NCBI GenBank assembly: GCA_029255685.2
Contig: CM055320.2
Coordinates: 15,147,111-15,211,110 of the forward strand
Length of the DNA stretch: 64,000 bases
Source: Silene conica
Lineage: Eukaryota > Streptophyta > Magnoliopsida > Caryophyllales > Caryophyllaceae
Direction of reading: 5' to 3'
A model generated the notes under the pieces. That model was not told where the DNA came from. It made no database searches and was given only the letters and a program-made list of their open reading frames with translations. This document shows, piece after piece, positions 46,591 to 58,935 of the stretch. The position numbers and the translations under genes are program-made. Each line of letters opens with the position of its first letter. Position 1 is the stretch's first letter.

Positions 46591-49500
46591 TCAATCGAAT
46601 AAGAAAGGATGCGCTGCACGCATCGAAGCCTCAGTCTCCCAAGTCTGCTCCTCGACATCACCGCAACGCCATAGAATCTTCACCAAGGGCACCACCTTGC
46701 TCCTAAGCTTCCTCTCCTGACGGTCAAGGATCTTCACGGGACGCTCCTCGAAAGCAAGACTCGGCTCCAGGTTCTCGATCTCTCTAGGTAAAACGTGACT
46801 CGGGTCACTAAAGTATCTGCGGAGCTGGGAAACATGAAAGACGTTATGAACCTTGCCCAAACTAGGAGGCAAGTCCAATCGGTAAGCAGCAGCACCAATC
46901 CTCTTCACGATCTCAAAAGGTCCAATGTATTTAGGGCTCAACTTGCCCTTAACTCCAAATCTTTTGACACCTTTCATCGGAGAAACTCTCAAGAAAACTC
47001 GATCACCCACCTCAAACTCTAAGGGTCTACGGCGAACATCAGCATAGGATTTCTGCCGGTCCTGTGCGGCCTTCATCCTACCTCTGATAAGCTGAACCTG
47101 ATCAATAGTAACAGCTAACTGGTCCGGTCCTAAGTCACGGACATCACTAGCCTGATCCCAGCAAATCGGACTACGACACTTCCTACCATAAAGAGCCTCG
47201 TATGGAGCCATACCAATGGAAGCATGATAACTGTTGTTGAAAGAAAACTCTACCAACGGCAAACACTGCTCCCAAGAACTCTGAAAATCAAGGGCACAAG
47301 CACGGAGCAAATCCTCTAATGTCTGTATAGTCCTCTCGGACTGACCATCGGTCGCGGCATGAAAAGCAGTACTCATCAACAAACGGCTACCCATAGCCTC
47401 CTGTAAAGCCTTCCAGAACCTGGAACAAAATCGAGGATCACGATCTGAGACTATCTCCCTCGGAACACCATGATAACGGACTATCTCAGCAATATAAGCC
47501 TTAGCTAAACGATCCATATCCCAAGTCTCTCTGATCGGCACGAATCTGACACACTTAGTTAGACGATCGACAATGACCCAAATCGCATCCTTGCCTCCCA
47601 CGGTTTTAGGCAAAGCGGTAACAAAGTCCATAGATATGCACTCCCACTTCCACTGAGGGACGGGAAGCGGCTGTAGCAAACCACCAGGTCTCCTATGTTC
47701 TATCTTGACTTGTTGGCAAGTCAAGCATCTACTAACATAATCCATGATGTCACTCTTCATCCCGGGCCACCAAAATGTAAGTCCCAAATCCTTATGCATC
47801 TTCTCTCTACCCGGATGAACAGAATACGGTGACAAGTGAGCCTCATCAAGAATCCTCTTCCTCAAATCCGGCACATCAGGAACATACATCCGACCACGGA
47901 ACCTAAGGAAACCACCAGCATCAATCACTAAGTCAGGTGCAACACCACTCGAAATCTTAGCCTCGAACTTCTTAAATTCGGCGTCTACAGGCAAACTCTG
48001 TCGAATCTCCCAATATAAAGACGGCTCGGCAGTCATAGCAGCTAACCAATCAAAACCACTACCCACCATCTCTAATCTCAGCTTCCGGAACTCGGAACAC
48101 AACTCATCGGGCAATACTCTCATGGCACTCATCGAATGAGAAGTCTTGCGGCTAAGCGCATCAGCAACTACATTGGCTTTTCCCTCATGATATAACAACT
48201 CGATGTCATAATCTTTCACCAACTCTAGCCAACGTCTCTGTCTCATGTTAAGGTCTTTCTGAGTAAAAATGTACTTAAGGCTCTTGTGATCTGTGAAAAT
48301 ACGGCAATGGGATCCAATCAGGTAATGACGCCACATCTTCAAAGCATGAACAACTGCGGCCAACTCTAAATCATGTGTCGGATAGTTCACCTCATGAACT
48401 CTCAACTGTCTAGATGAGTAGGCTATCACCTTACCACCCTGCATCAATACGCATCCAAGTCCTAACATCGATGCATCACAATACACATCAAAGTCCACTC
48501 CGATCTCTGGCAAAGCTAACACGGGGGCGGAAGTCAATCTGGTCTTCAACTCCCGGAAAGAACTCTCACACTTGTCGGTCCACACAAATTTGGCTTCCTT
48601 CTTCAGTAACTGAGTCATCGGGCGAGCCAATCTCGAAAAATCCTCAACGAATCTACGATAATAACCAGCCAAACCCAAAAAGCTACGGATCTCTCCAACA
48701 TCCTTGGGACTCTCCCAATCAACCACAGCCTCTATCTTCGCGGGATCTACCATCACACCCTCGCTGGATATCACATGTCCTAAGAAGGCAACCTTCGAGA
48801 GCCAAAATTCACACTTCGAAAACTTTGCGAACCATTTCTGTCTGCGCAGAATCCCTAGAATCAATCGAAGATGCTCAGCATGTTCCTCATCCGTCTTCGA
48901 ATATATCAAGATGTCATCGATAAACACCACAACACAAGTGTCAAGATACTCACTGAAAGTACGATTCATCTGATCCATAAAAATCGCCGGTGCATTAGTC
49001 AACCCAAATGGCATAACTACAAACTCAAAATGCCCATATCTGGTACGAAAAGCAGTCTTTGCAATATCAGCCTCTCTCATTGGGATCTGATGATAACCTG
49101 ATCGAAGATCAATCCTAGAAAACCTCGAAGCACCTCTCAACTGATCAAACAAATCATCTATCCTAGGCAAAGGATATCTATTCTTCACGGTCACACGGTT
49201 CAGCTCTCTATAGTCAATGCACAATCTCATGGAACCATCTTTCTTCTTGACGAACAACACAGGAGCACCCCACGGAGAAGCACTAGGTCTAATGAAACCC
49301 TTCTCGATCATCTCTTCCAATTGCTGCTTCAACTCTTTCAACTCTGGCGGAGCCATACGGTAAGGAGCTTTAGAAATCGGTCCGGTACCTGGAACAAGCT
49401 CAATAGTAAACTCCACATCTCTCTCCGGCGGTATCCCTGGCAAGTCGTCTGGGAACACATCTGGATACTCACGAACAATGGCTACATCTTCAAGCTTCGG

Positions 49501-51027
49501 TAGCGATGGTTTAGCAGCTGTAACAACACACAGGAAGGCTTGGCAACCCTTCCTAAGAAGATGAGAAGCTTTCATCGAAGAGATAGCACGAACACCCCTT
49601 TGAGGGCGAGTTCCCCTATAGGAAACACGAACTCCTGAAGAACTCCTCAAGCAGATTTTCTGGTCGCGACACTCGAAGCGAGCATGGTACCGCGATAACC
49701 AATCCATACCGAGGATAATGTCAAACTCCTCGAGAGGAAATCTCAGTAAGTCCGCTGGGAATGTGGCCTGACCAATAATAATAGGAACATCCCTATGGGA
49801 CGAAGAGCAGGAAAACACGTCTCCAGAAGGTAAGGAAATAGAAGTCTCCTCAACCAATGAAGACTCAAGAGCTAGACGATCGGCGAACTGAGTCGATATA
49901 AATGATAAAGAAGCTCCAGTATCGAATAAAATAAGGCACTCAGCGCCAAGAACAGAAAATATATCGGCAACAATGTCAGGATGAGCCTCTGCCTCAGCCC
50001 TAGTCATCACAAAGATCTTCCCTTTCGGCTTCCCTCCTTTAGTCGCTGCCGCAGCAGTGGCAGCCTTGCCAAGTGCGGTGTTCCTCTCAGGACACTCATA
50101 CGATCGATGCCCAAATCCATTACAAGTGAAACACTTATAGGCATTCTTGAAACAGTCAAAACCCGGATGAGAAGGTTTACCACAACGGTGGCAAACACTA
50201 GGAGATGTGTCGGTGTGAACAAAGGTCTTAGCAACCGGAGCAGAGAACCTCTCAAAACGCTTCTTCTGAGAAGAAGGCGAAGAAGTAGAAGGGACAAATG
50301 GTCTCTTCCCCTGGTACACAGATCTCTGGTGAGAAGTCACACTAGAAGCAGCGGCACGAGTCTCAGCATCAATGGCACGAATAGAACTCTCGGCCCAAAT
50401 GGCGTCGTCATACACCTCCACAAAAGAAGTAGAGTCACGACGAACCATACTCTCGATCCTCGGCCCTAGCTTGCCACGGTAGAAATACACTCTCTCAGCC
50501 TCATCACGAACAAATCTCGATGCAAAGTGAGCTAACTGGTTGAACTTGTCAGTGAATTCTTGAACGGTCATCTTCCCTTGCTTCAAATCCATAAATTCTT
50601 TCAACCTCTGCGATCTCAACTCCTTGGGGTAGAACCTCGCCTCGAGCCTGTCTTTGAAAGCCTCCCAATCGAACATCGGGTCAAGAACAGCGGTAGGTCC
50701 AGTCAACGCCCACCAACGGTCAGCCTCCAATGTCAGGAAGTGAGCGGCTAAACGCACTCTATCCTCCCTAACGACTGAGTATAAGGTGAAGCTCTTTTCC
50801 ATCTCTCTGAACCACTCTATGAGGGCTACTGGGTCAGCCTCGCCTCCGTAGGTCCTAACATGGCTTCTGGACATCTGAGAGGCAATCCAGGAAAAGCTAC
50901 CCGGACGATTAGCCTCGCCACCCGGCGGTGGAGGAGGTGGAACATTCCCCGCTTGTTGTCTCTGAGTCTCAAGCAAATGCTGAATTGCTTGCAGCACAAT
51001 GTTATCAGCAACTCTGGGTCTCACCAT
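46591..51027 (-). CDS. Gag-pol polyprotein of the Tekay element
   Basis: A single 1,478-residue frame. Gag occupies about residues 1-270 ([13 protein letters not shown]), followed by two zinc knuckles at about 280-315 ([14 protein letters not shown] and [14 protein letters not shown]). An aspartic protease follows at about 350-450 ([13 protein letters not shown]), reverse transcriptase at about 590-760 ([26 protein letters not shown]), RNase H at about 840-950 ([15 protein letters not shown]) and integrase at about 1060-1300 ([31 protein letters not shown]). A chromodomain-like tail ends in [16 protein letters not shown]. The product is cleaved into particle and replication proteins. The order PR-RT-RH-INT is that of Ty3/gypsy. 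It is the only fully open retroelement frame in the window. Confidence 0.93.
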   Translation of the reverse strand: MVRPRVADNIVLQAIQHLLETQRQQAGNVPPPPPPGGEANRPGSFSWIASQMSRSHVRTYGGEADPVALIEWFREMEKSFTLYSVVREDRVRLAAHFLTLEADRWWALTGPTAVLDPMFDWEAFKDRLEARFYPKELRSQRLKEFMDLKQGKMTVQEFTDKFNQLAHFASRFVRDEAERVYFYRGKLGPRIESMVRRDSTSFVEVYDDAIWAESSIRAIDAETRAAASSVTSHQRSVYQGKRPFVPSTSSPSSQKKRFERFSAPVAKTFVHTDTSPSVCHRCGKPSHPGFDCFKNAYKCFTCNGFGHRSYECPERNTALGKAATAAAATKGGKPKGKIFVMTRAEAEAHPDIVADIFSVLGAECLILFDTGASLSFISTQFADRLALESSLVEETSISLPSGDVFSCSSSHRDVPIIIGQATFPADLLRFPLEEFDIILGMDWLSRYHARFECRDQKICLRSSSGVRVSYRGTRPQRGVRAISSMKASHLLRKGCQAFLCVVTAAKPSLPKLEDVAIVREYPDVFPDDLPGIPPERDVEFTIELVPGTGPISKAPYRMAPPELKELKQQLEEMIEKGFIRPSASPWGAPVLFVKKKDGSMRLCIDYRELNRVTVKNRYPLPRIDDLFDQLRGASRFSRIDLRSGYHQIPMREADIAKTAFRTRYGHFEFVVMPFGLTNAPAIFMDQMNRTFSEYLDTCVVVFIDDILIYSKTDEEHAEHLRLILGILRRQKWFAKFSKCEFWLSKVAFLGHVISSEGVMVDPAKIEAVVDWESPKDVGEIRSFLGLAGYYRRFVEDFSRLARPMTQLLKKEAKFVWTDKCESSFRELKTRLTSAPVLALPEIGVDFDVYCDASMLGLGCVLMQGGKVIAYSSRQLRVHEVNYPTHDLELAAVVHALKMWRHYLIGSHCRIFTDHKSLKYIFTQKDLNMRQRRWLELVKDYDIELLYHEGKANVVADALSRKTSHSMSAMRVLPDELCSEFRKLRLEMVGSGFDWLAAMTAEPSLYWEIRQSLPVDAEFKKFEAKISSGVAPDLVIDAGGFLRFRGRMYVPDVPDLRKRILDEAHLSPYSVHPGREKMHKDLGLTFWWPGMKSDIMDYVSRCLTCQQVKIEHRRPGGLLQPLPVPQWKWECISMDFVTALPKTVGGKDAIWVIVDRLTKCVRFVPIRETWDMDRLAKAYIAEIVRYHGVPREIVSDRDPRFCSRFWKALQEAMGSRLLMSTAFHAATDGQSERTIQTLEDLLRACALDFQSSWEQCLPLVEFSFNNSYHASIGMAPYEALYGRKCRSPICWDQASDVRDLGPDQLAVTIDQVQLIRGRMKAAQDRQKSYADVRRRPLEFEVGDRVFLRVSPMKGVKRFGVKGKLSPKYIGPFEIVKRIGAAAYRLDLPPSLGKVHNVFHVSQLRRYFSDPSHVLPREIENLEPSLAFEERPVKILDRQERKLRSKVVPLVKILWRCGDVEEQTWETEASMRAAHPFLFD

Positions 51028-51179
51028 CCTTCAAAAGAGAAAACAAGGATTAGCTTAGCAATTAGCAATCACAAATAGACTACAACATAAGTCCTTAGAT
51101 CTACCCATCTCTCATTCATTATTTGTTTATTTGGTCAAGTTAAGGTTGGGGGTCACATGAGTGCGTCGGGAGCAATAAT

Positions 51180-51191
51180 GCTCTGATACCA
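51180..51191 (-). other. Primer binding site of the Tekay element, tRNA-Met
   Basis: The minus strand reads TGGTATCAGAGC, two bases inside the 5' LTR. The intronic element has the same 12 bases at 30266-30277. Confidence 0.85.
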
Positions 51192-51193
51192 AC

Positions 51194-54011
51194 TGTAAAA
51201 CCCCTCGCGAAAGCGGAAATATAAACACATAAAAGTACCAAAAATGCAGCGGAATTAAAACTTTTAGAAGATAAAACAACATGCGAGAAGTCTTAAACTG
51301 AAACAGAAACTAAAAGCCGAAATAGATAAGTAACAGTTCTAAGTACAGAAGTGAAATATATACAACAGCCGGGGATGGAACATCCCTACCGGCACCAAAA
51401 CAAAAGTAACAACTACGAGTCCAGCTAAACGATAATGTAAGTCAATGATGACAGCAGGATCATCACTCGCTAGCTCTCGTGAACCCATCTCCAACCAGCA
51501 TGTACCTACATACATGAAAAACATGTACGCCACAATCAGTGGGGAGTGACTAGAGTTCTCCTAGCCACCTTTTGTGACAACACATAACATATAAAACAAT
51601 ACAGCATACTCCGACATATATCAACATGTGAAGCATAAACAACTCATCATCTGATCTCTGACCAACATGCGATTACCATGCACGGCTCTCAACTAACTTC
51701 ATAAACAAATAGGAAGGAGAGCCGGTTTCCCTACTGGTTACCCAGTCGGGGGGTCTTTCAATCCAATTATTTATGAAACCGAACTAAGAGTCATCCAATG
51801 CCTTGGATGATTTAACCACAACTAAGTAACATCAATAACTTGACATGCATATCTGACACCGTACCATCATCTAGGCAAGCAGATAAACATCCATAACTCA
51901 TCATGCATATCTGACACTGTACCATCATCTAGGCAAGCAGATACACATTCATAAAACTAGCAACGGGTCCAGAGGTGAACTTAACACATATCCCATTACT
52001 ACACTATGTCGGGTCCAGAGGTGAGCTTAACACATATCCCAACATCTAATCAAGTAAAGGGTCCAGAGGTGAACTTAACACATATCCCTAAACTTATAAA
52101 TCATGAAAAGGGTCCAGCGGTGAACTTAACACATATCTCTAATCATCCAAAAGCAAAGGGTCCAGAGGTGAACTTAACACATATCCCAATGCTACAAACA
52201 TGTATTGGGTCCAGAGGTGAACTTAACACATATCCCAATACACAGTCATCGCACAACGGGTCCAGAGGTGAACTTAACACATATCCCGTGTACGACAACT
52301 GATCACGTGTCAGGTCCAGAGGTGAGCTTAACACATATCCTGACACGCCCAAGCAAAACACGTAACGGGTCCAGAGGTGAACTTAACACATATCCCGTCA
52401 CGCGACAGATAAACACGTAGTGGGTCCAGAGGTGAGCTTAACACATATCCCACCACGCGACAACCATTGCAACCACTGAACAACCAAAGGTAGAAACTAA
52501 CCTATAGTTCTAACTTCTTAAACCTCTAACCAACATACAATTGATTCCGGGAACTAGAACGAGGGAGAGCCGGTTTCCCTTTCGGTTACCCGACCGGGGG
52601 GGTCTCTATCCTCACTTCATTCCCGAACCCAATATAACGTTGCCCGTACACCGGGGACCTCAAGTACATGCCAGGGGTACACAAAACAAGTTTCAAGTAA
52701 AACCGATAAACCGTTTAAAAGTTACGATCAATTTACGAAAAACTCAAAATAGCTTACAGGGGTCCCCAGCCGGTCGGCCGGCTGGTGACCTCCTCAGCCT
52801 TTCTTCCTCTTCTGAAACACTACACGCACTCCCAGCCGGTCGGCAGGCAGCCGGTCGGCCGGCTGGGACTACACTTGACTTCTGAAAGTACATAAACACA
52901 ACACAACGCACTCCCAGCCGGCTGGCAGGCGGCCGGTCTGCCGGCTGGGAGACCTATTCACTATGGGTCTCAATTTTCGCAAAACCACAAAAACACAAGA
53001 AGCACTCTCAGCCGGTCGACCGGCGGCCGGTCGGTCGACCGGCTCAGAGAGCCTGTCGCTGAAAATCGCAATTTCCCAACTTCACAAAACTTCATAAATC
53101 GACATGTAAACTTCAGAAATTACTACAAGCATGATTTGCCCAACATCATACACATCTAATATCACTATCTTATCAGCATACAATCCCCATAACAATCCTC
53201 AAATGGAAATAACAAGTATCCGTCGCAATTTATGTAAAACTGGAAATGCAATAAGGAACACATAACACATCTTGGATCATCAATTCTTCACATATTATAC
53301 GTCCTAATCATGATGCTAAGTCCAATAATCATAGAACTTGAATAAAATCAGAAGAACAACAACAAAATCACCAAGCATGCTAATATACACAATAAAGGCC
53401 GAGTTATCTCATTATCGTCACCTTAAAGCTTATTCCGGCAAGTGATCCTCCTCTACCACGTAAGAGTCCACGTCGGGATCGTCAAGACCAACCCCTACAA
53501 CAAAGAAAACGGTTTAAGAACACCAAAAACGAATTAAAGGCAAAACAGCCTATTTTTCGAAGTCGCCAAAATGAAAAATGAAAGTGATGGATGTCTTGGA
53601 AATCGAACGAGGATTCCGAAAATGTACTTACTTTCGCGATTTGGAGAGCGGATGATGGAGAAAAGCTTGAAAAGGAGAGAGTATTAATGGAGGTTTTGTG
53701 AGATTTGAGTTTACAGTGAAAAGAAGCTTGAGGGAGGGGAAAGTCGACTTAAGGGGTTTAAGTAGTACAATGGGTTGTCCTTTCCGACTCACTTAAAACG
53801 GTTACGGATTTTAGAACCGGATATGAAATAATTACTTGAGTCGGATATTTAAATTATGCCAAGTTGTATTCGTCTTAAGAACTGGAGGTTCTTAAGACGG
53901 ATCTTATTTATTTCATAAAAATTTCCGAATTAAATTATTAAAATATTATCTTCATTACGTAAAAACTCAAAAACGATTAAATTAGATTTTATGAAAATAT
54001 GGGCTGTTACA
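51194..54011 (-). repeat. 5' LTR of the Tekay element
   Basis: Same sequence and substructures as the partner LTR, offset by 7,486 bp (hairpin array 51965-52451, palindromes about 52766-53046). Confidence 0.93.
51965..52451. repeat. Ten-unit hairpin array in the 5' LTR
   Basis: Duplicate of the array at 44479-44965, carried by the other LTR. Confidence 0.9.
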
Positions 54012-55142
54012 TCATCATATATATTACTAATGCAATAGCCACATTGATGACATGACATCTTAGTTATCAAGCACAATCTTATGTGGCAGTTAATGAGAGC
54101 CCCATAAAAAATAAAACCAATTTTTTAAAAAAAAGGTAAATAAATTATATTCCATATACCTAACTAAGATTGCGATTGCGATTGCGAAATGATATATGGA
54201 ATGAAATTAATTCTAGAATATCAATGGAATATTCCATATTCCATCACTATAAAAGCTGAATACTGAAGTACAAATTAATAGGGGTAAGTGGGTAACTAAT
54301 TTTTTAATACGAGAAGAAATATGACAATTATCTTCTTAGACTTTATTAATATCCCTAAAATAATTGACCAAAAGTTAATATGCGAAATCTCCTCCTCAAA
54401 ATAACGCAATTATTCTTTAAGAAACCTACAAAAATCAGTATAAATCTCACTTCCAACTTTAGCCTCCATCTCCATCACTCACTCATCAAGTAAAGATAAA
54501 TAAATTTCAATTTATAAAAGTTTCTAATAATAAAAAATAATAAAAAGAGATAAATTCAAACTTAGCTTTGCTTTTATTATGTTGATTTATGATTGACAAT
54601 GACATTTTGTAGCAATAGAAATTGATATTCTCCTTTGTTTATCGGTATTATGATATCCATCTTTGTGAGTCTGAGTTTGGTAAGCAGATAAGAGCTATTT
54701 GTTGCTACACTCATGTTTTTCACTTCCAATTTTTATTCTTTGTGTTTGAAGAGTATTTCACTTAAATTATTTTCTTATGTTTGTTTTATGTAGTGGAACA
54801 TTTTTTTGTTCTCTTAATGTATGTATTTTGTTACATATTTTAACTATATTAATTATATTATTAGACGATTTTAAATTGTAAGATGATCCATTTTGTTAAA
54901 TGTAAGTTATCCAAGTTTTAAATTATTATTTTTATTAACCGAGTCTTATAACCATTTGTCTTACACGGTTACATTCATTTTAAGCATACGTACTAATTTT
55001 ATATCAAGTCTTACTCATCTGTGGTTAATAATTCAAAATTAATTACTCCGTAAATCATTATATCTTAGCTATAATCCTGTAACTATATAAATTCATTTAA
55101 ATTTTAAAAGTAGTCCCGTAAATTTCACGGGTTTAAACCTAG

Positions 55143-56590
55143 TTTACATATAATACAACATTGAAATAAAATTTATCTACTTTCTCAGTTTTCTTACTAC
55201 ATACCCCCCCCCCCCCCCTCTCTTTTTTCACACCATTCATGCATTCATTATACCATTTTCACTCAACTAACCAACTTGACCATCATAATCAATTGTATGC
55301 GCATCTCTGAACAATCTCATCGTATCTGTATTTACTTGTACTACTCAATTCACACGCCTAAATGTCGTAAAATAATCTTATCCTCAAGACACTTACCTCC
55401 TACCTCCGAACCTATATACCCCCACCCTAAAAAAATAGACACATCAAATGTAAAATCAACCCCCATCATATAAGACAATCAAAATTGAGTGTATACATGG
55501 TATTTAAGATATTTTTAACCTATTTTTAGAGCATACATGCCTCTGTCATTTCCACATAATACAACCTTGAATGAAATTCTTCTAATTATTTTCTTACTTT
55601 TTCTAATCATTGCCTTACTACCCCTTTTCCACACCATTCAAGCATTCCTCATGTCCTTCTAACCCAACTAACCAACTTAAATCAACTAATTGTATGCCTC
55701 AAACAATTCTAGATATCGAGATTTGACTACTTAAATCACACTATTAATAGTCGGAGAATAACTTTACCCCAAGATACTTCTACCCTCAAGACCTATATAT
55801 TCCCACCCCTCAACAAATTGATACACCCAATGTAAAATCAGCTTCCACCATATAAGACAATGCCCACATGTAAAAAAAAATCAGTTGAAAATATGTATGG
55901 TTGGAAAATAAAATACAAACTATAAACTATAATCTTATAACTATGACTAATAAATAACTTTGTTCTTTTTACGACGTCTTCATCTCGGGAATTCTTTTAA
56001 TTTCCATTACTTTGTTGTTTATCAAATATCATCTTATACTCATCTACATTTAATTTCATCCACACAATTATTCGGCCTGGTCCACCTATATCATCATTGT
56101 ATTTTTTATTATTTATATTTATACTCTTTAAATTGTAAAATGTATCGTTGAACAATTGCAGACTAGTAATACTCAAATCACACTCTTAAACGTTAGAGAG
56201 TAATTCTACCCCTCAAGACTCTAGTCTTACCTCCATCCTCAAGACCTATTTGCCCCCACCCCTCAAAAATATTGACACATCCAAGTGTTAAATCAACCCC
56301 CGTCCTTTAAAACAATATTTCATTTGAAAATAATAAGTTAAAAATATGCAGAAAAATAATAATAATACAGACTATAAGCTATTATCTTATAGCTTTGATT
56401 AAAAAAAACTATCTTTTTACGATGTACTATTTTCATCTCGAAGATACCTTTCATTTTTCATTACTTTTTGTTTATGAATACCTTGCAATACTCACTCAAA
56501 TTTCTCCCCATCTACACAATTATTCGACTTGACCTACTTACATCATCAATGTGGTCTATATTGTTTATATTTATGATTGTTAAATTGTAA
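55143..56590. repeat. Long-period tandem modules of the Helitron-like repeat
   Basis: Diverged units of roughly 400 bp repeat the words accaacttgaccat, aattgtatgc, aagacacttacct and tgtaaaatcaaccccc. A second module of about 460 bp (cacacaattattcg, tatttatatttata) occurs at about 55900 and 56370. A C-run of about 18 bases lies near 55205-55222. The matching set is at 61280-62680. No coding potential. Confidence 0.7.
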
Positions 56591-56835
56591 TTTTATTTAG
56601 ATTTATCATATGTATAATATATTAGTTGACATTAATTTGTCTTCTTTTAATTCAACTAAAGAATCTCATTTCATTCGCATGTTAAGTACGAAAGTATACA
56701 ATATCCACTTGAATAACATTATTCCTCTAATATTAAAAACTAATAATAGTGCTTCTCTTAATTAATTTGGTCGAATGTGTCTTGTAGACGTTTCATTTAG
56801 GCAGAAATTTGTATAGAGTTATATATATACCCAGA

Positions 56836-56947
56836 TATTTTCTCTTATTAGTTCCATAAATTCTTAATTAAGAAGAGGGTATTCATATTAAGTTTAAGAA
56901 GAGTCAGATAATATGGATAAAATAAAAGCATGCTGCATAAAGAAAAT
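56836..56947. other. Short spacer
   Basis: AT-rich DNA between the presumed end of the Helitron-like repeat and the next MITE; nothing recognised. Confidence 0.4.
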
Positions 56948-57789
56948 TAAAGATTCTTATTTGTGACGCGTATATCCGTCGTAAACTTGCGACGGGTCCA
57001 ATATTATCCATTCGAGTAGGAATAGACAAGCCTTTTGAGATTCCCTATGCTTTGTCTTATCTAAGCAAGTTGGAAAACTTGACCCGTTAGAAGCTTACAA
57101 CGGATATATCTGTAAAACCCCTCGCGAAAGCGGAAAAGTAAACATACAAAGTACCAAAAATGCAGCGGAATTAAAACTTTTTAACAAAACTAAACATGCG
57201 AGGTGCTTTAGAAATCTAAACATGCGAAAGACCAAACATAAATAAGTATTAAGTACGATACAAAGCAGCCCGAGATAGCATATCCCTACAGGCACAAAAT
57301 ACTGAAACGTAAGTCTAAGGTCTAGCTACACGATAAGGTAAAAGTCAACGATGAAGGATCATCGCTCGCTAGCCTCAACGTAACCCCCTGTAAAACAGCC
57401 TCATGTACCTACACACATACAACATGTGCGCCACAGTCAGTGGGGAGTGACTAGAGTGCTCCTAGCCACCTATTGTCAATGACACATAACCCATAAGCAT
57501 ACAATATACTCCATCATATATAAAACATGTGAAGCATACAAATCTCAATATCTAAATCTCAAGTCAACATGCGAATACTTATGCAAGGCTCTCAACCAAC
57601 TTCGGAAACTATTTGGAAGGAGAGCCGGTTTCCCTTCCGGTTGCCTGACCGGGGGGTCTTTCAATCCAAACCATTTACGAAACCGGACTAAGAGTCGTCC
57701 AATGCCTTGGACGAACAATACTAAGATAACCAAGTATCATACAATCACAATCACAACTAAAGCATACTCCACATCCAACTATATCAACA

Positions 57790-57985
57790 AGAGATAGGTC
57801 ACCTAGTGACTCGACTCTAACAACTATAGGCCAACCAAGTGACTCTACAAACAAGAGATAGGTCATCCAAGTGACTCGACTCCTACAACAAATAGGTCAT
57901 CCAAGTGCCTCTACAAACAAGAGATAGGTCATCCAAGTGACTCTACTCTAACTAGATTGGTCAGCCAAGTGACTCTACTAGACTA
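57790..57985. repeat. Tandem array in the solo LTR
   Basis: About six units of ataggtcatccaagtgac followed by tctac or tcgactc. It occupies the same place between brackets as the ten-unit array of the Tekay LTR but has unrelated sequence. Each unit contains a short inverted pair, gtca and tgac, around a 7-nt loop. Confidence 0.8.
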
Positions 57986-58609
57986 CTATGAGCAGGCCGA
58001 CAATCGACTCGACTATATACTACGACATCCCCAATCTCAGACTATACAACCCCCTGGTAGGACGACATCAAATGACTGTCCTAGTCTAAACCTGGCCAGA
58101 CTCTCGGAGCGGAACGAATCACGATCCCCGATTCGACAAGTGCACAAGGCACCCCCAAGACCCGAACTAGCTAGGAACGAGATATGCCCGAAGGCGGGCA
58201 GACAATCTAAGACCTGACCGTGAGACCATGTCACTACGGCCAACCAGCTACACAATGCAGTCAAGTGAGAACTCGAGTACTATAGCAGCGCACAGCAGGT
58301 TACACAAATCCCAAAATGTCATCTCAAAGATGTACAATAACTCAAACTTGAATGACAATCATTTCTTAAATAAATCTCATCATTAAACATCCACGTAACA
58401 CTTAGCCAACTTCGGGAACTAATTTGAGGCGAGAGCCGGTCTCCCTTCCGGTTGCCCGGCCGGGGGGTCTTTCATCCTCAAATCCGTTACCGAACCCGAC
58501 ATAAGTACCGCCCAATTTCTTGGGACTTCAAACAAGCATACGAAACATACGGAAAAAGAATCAATCAAATCCGACATGTGAATTTAAAGTTATGGACAGA
58601 ACAATTCAA

Positions 58610-58935
58610 TCAGGGGCTCTCAGCCGGTCAGCCACAGGCTGCCGGTTGGCCGGCTGAGAGTCCCAACCTCTCATGCCAAAATCCAATAAAAACAACAAGG
58701 AGGGTCTCCCAGCCGGCCGGCCGGCTGCCGGTCCACCGGCTGGGAACCCCTTTTCCCAAATCCTTACAAAACAACAATAAACAACAAGATGGTCTCCCAG
58801 CCGGCCGGCCGGCCGCCGGTCCACCGGCTGGGGACCCTTTTTCCCAAACTTGCAAATCGAGGACAATATACAACAAACAACAAATGGGGCTCTCAGCCGG
58901 TCCACCGGCCGCCGGCCTCAGACCGGCTGGGAGTC
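58610..58935. repeat. Four CCGG-rich palindromes in the solo LTR
   Basis: Blocks at about 58615-58662, 58701-58752, 58793-58842 and 58886-58937 have outer arms such as ggctctcagccgg with ccggctgagag, and ggtctcccagccgg with ccggctggga. They are placed as in the Tekay LTR. Confidence 0.85.

Larger units (their letters stand above)
43708..54011 (-). mobile_element. Whole-looking Ty3/gypsy element, Tekay/Del type
   Basis: 10,304 bp, minus strand. LTRs 43708-46525 and 51194-54011 are both 2,818 bp, and I saw no difference between them by eye; the small open frames within them are identical. Target duplication tcatc at 43703-43707 and 54012-54016. tRNA-Met primer site at 51180-51191; polypurine tract at about 46527-46537. 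The internal region has a single long open frame. It looks whole, with no break seen, and inserted very recently. Long LTRs and a chromodomain-like tail place it in the Tekay/Del chromoviruses. Confidence 0.93.
43703..55142 (+). mobile_element. Small Helitron split by a gypsy element
   Basis: Without the gypsy element it is about 1.13 kb (54012-55142). The 5' end TCATCATATATATTAC follows a host A (gtca). The 3' end has a hairpin, cccgt-aaatttc-acggg at 55114-55130, then tttaaaCCTAG, and abuts a host T at 55143. The paralogous repeat keeps the empty A-T site (tatgtca then tttacac near 61351). The gypsy landed five bases from the Helitron's 5' end, so its duplication, tcatc, is the Helitron's own start. 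Confidence 0.8.
41437..56835 (-). mobile_element. Helitron-like repeat, interrupted copy
   Basis: Pieces 41437-41880, 43018-43702 and 55143 to about 56835 align in order with the repeat at 60425-62895. The left edge (ttagtatttttt, then a degraded cccatacgatgcacg hairpin) is a decayed version of the Helitron 3' end at 60425. The likely 5' end near 56835 reads TCTGGGTATATATA on the minus strand; it is tentative. It has since received a solo LTR, a Mutator-type MITE and a second Helitron that itself holds a gypsy element. Confidence 0.65.
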
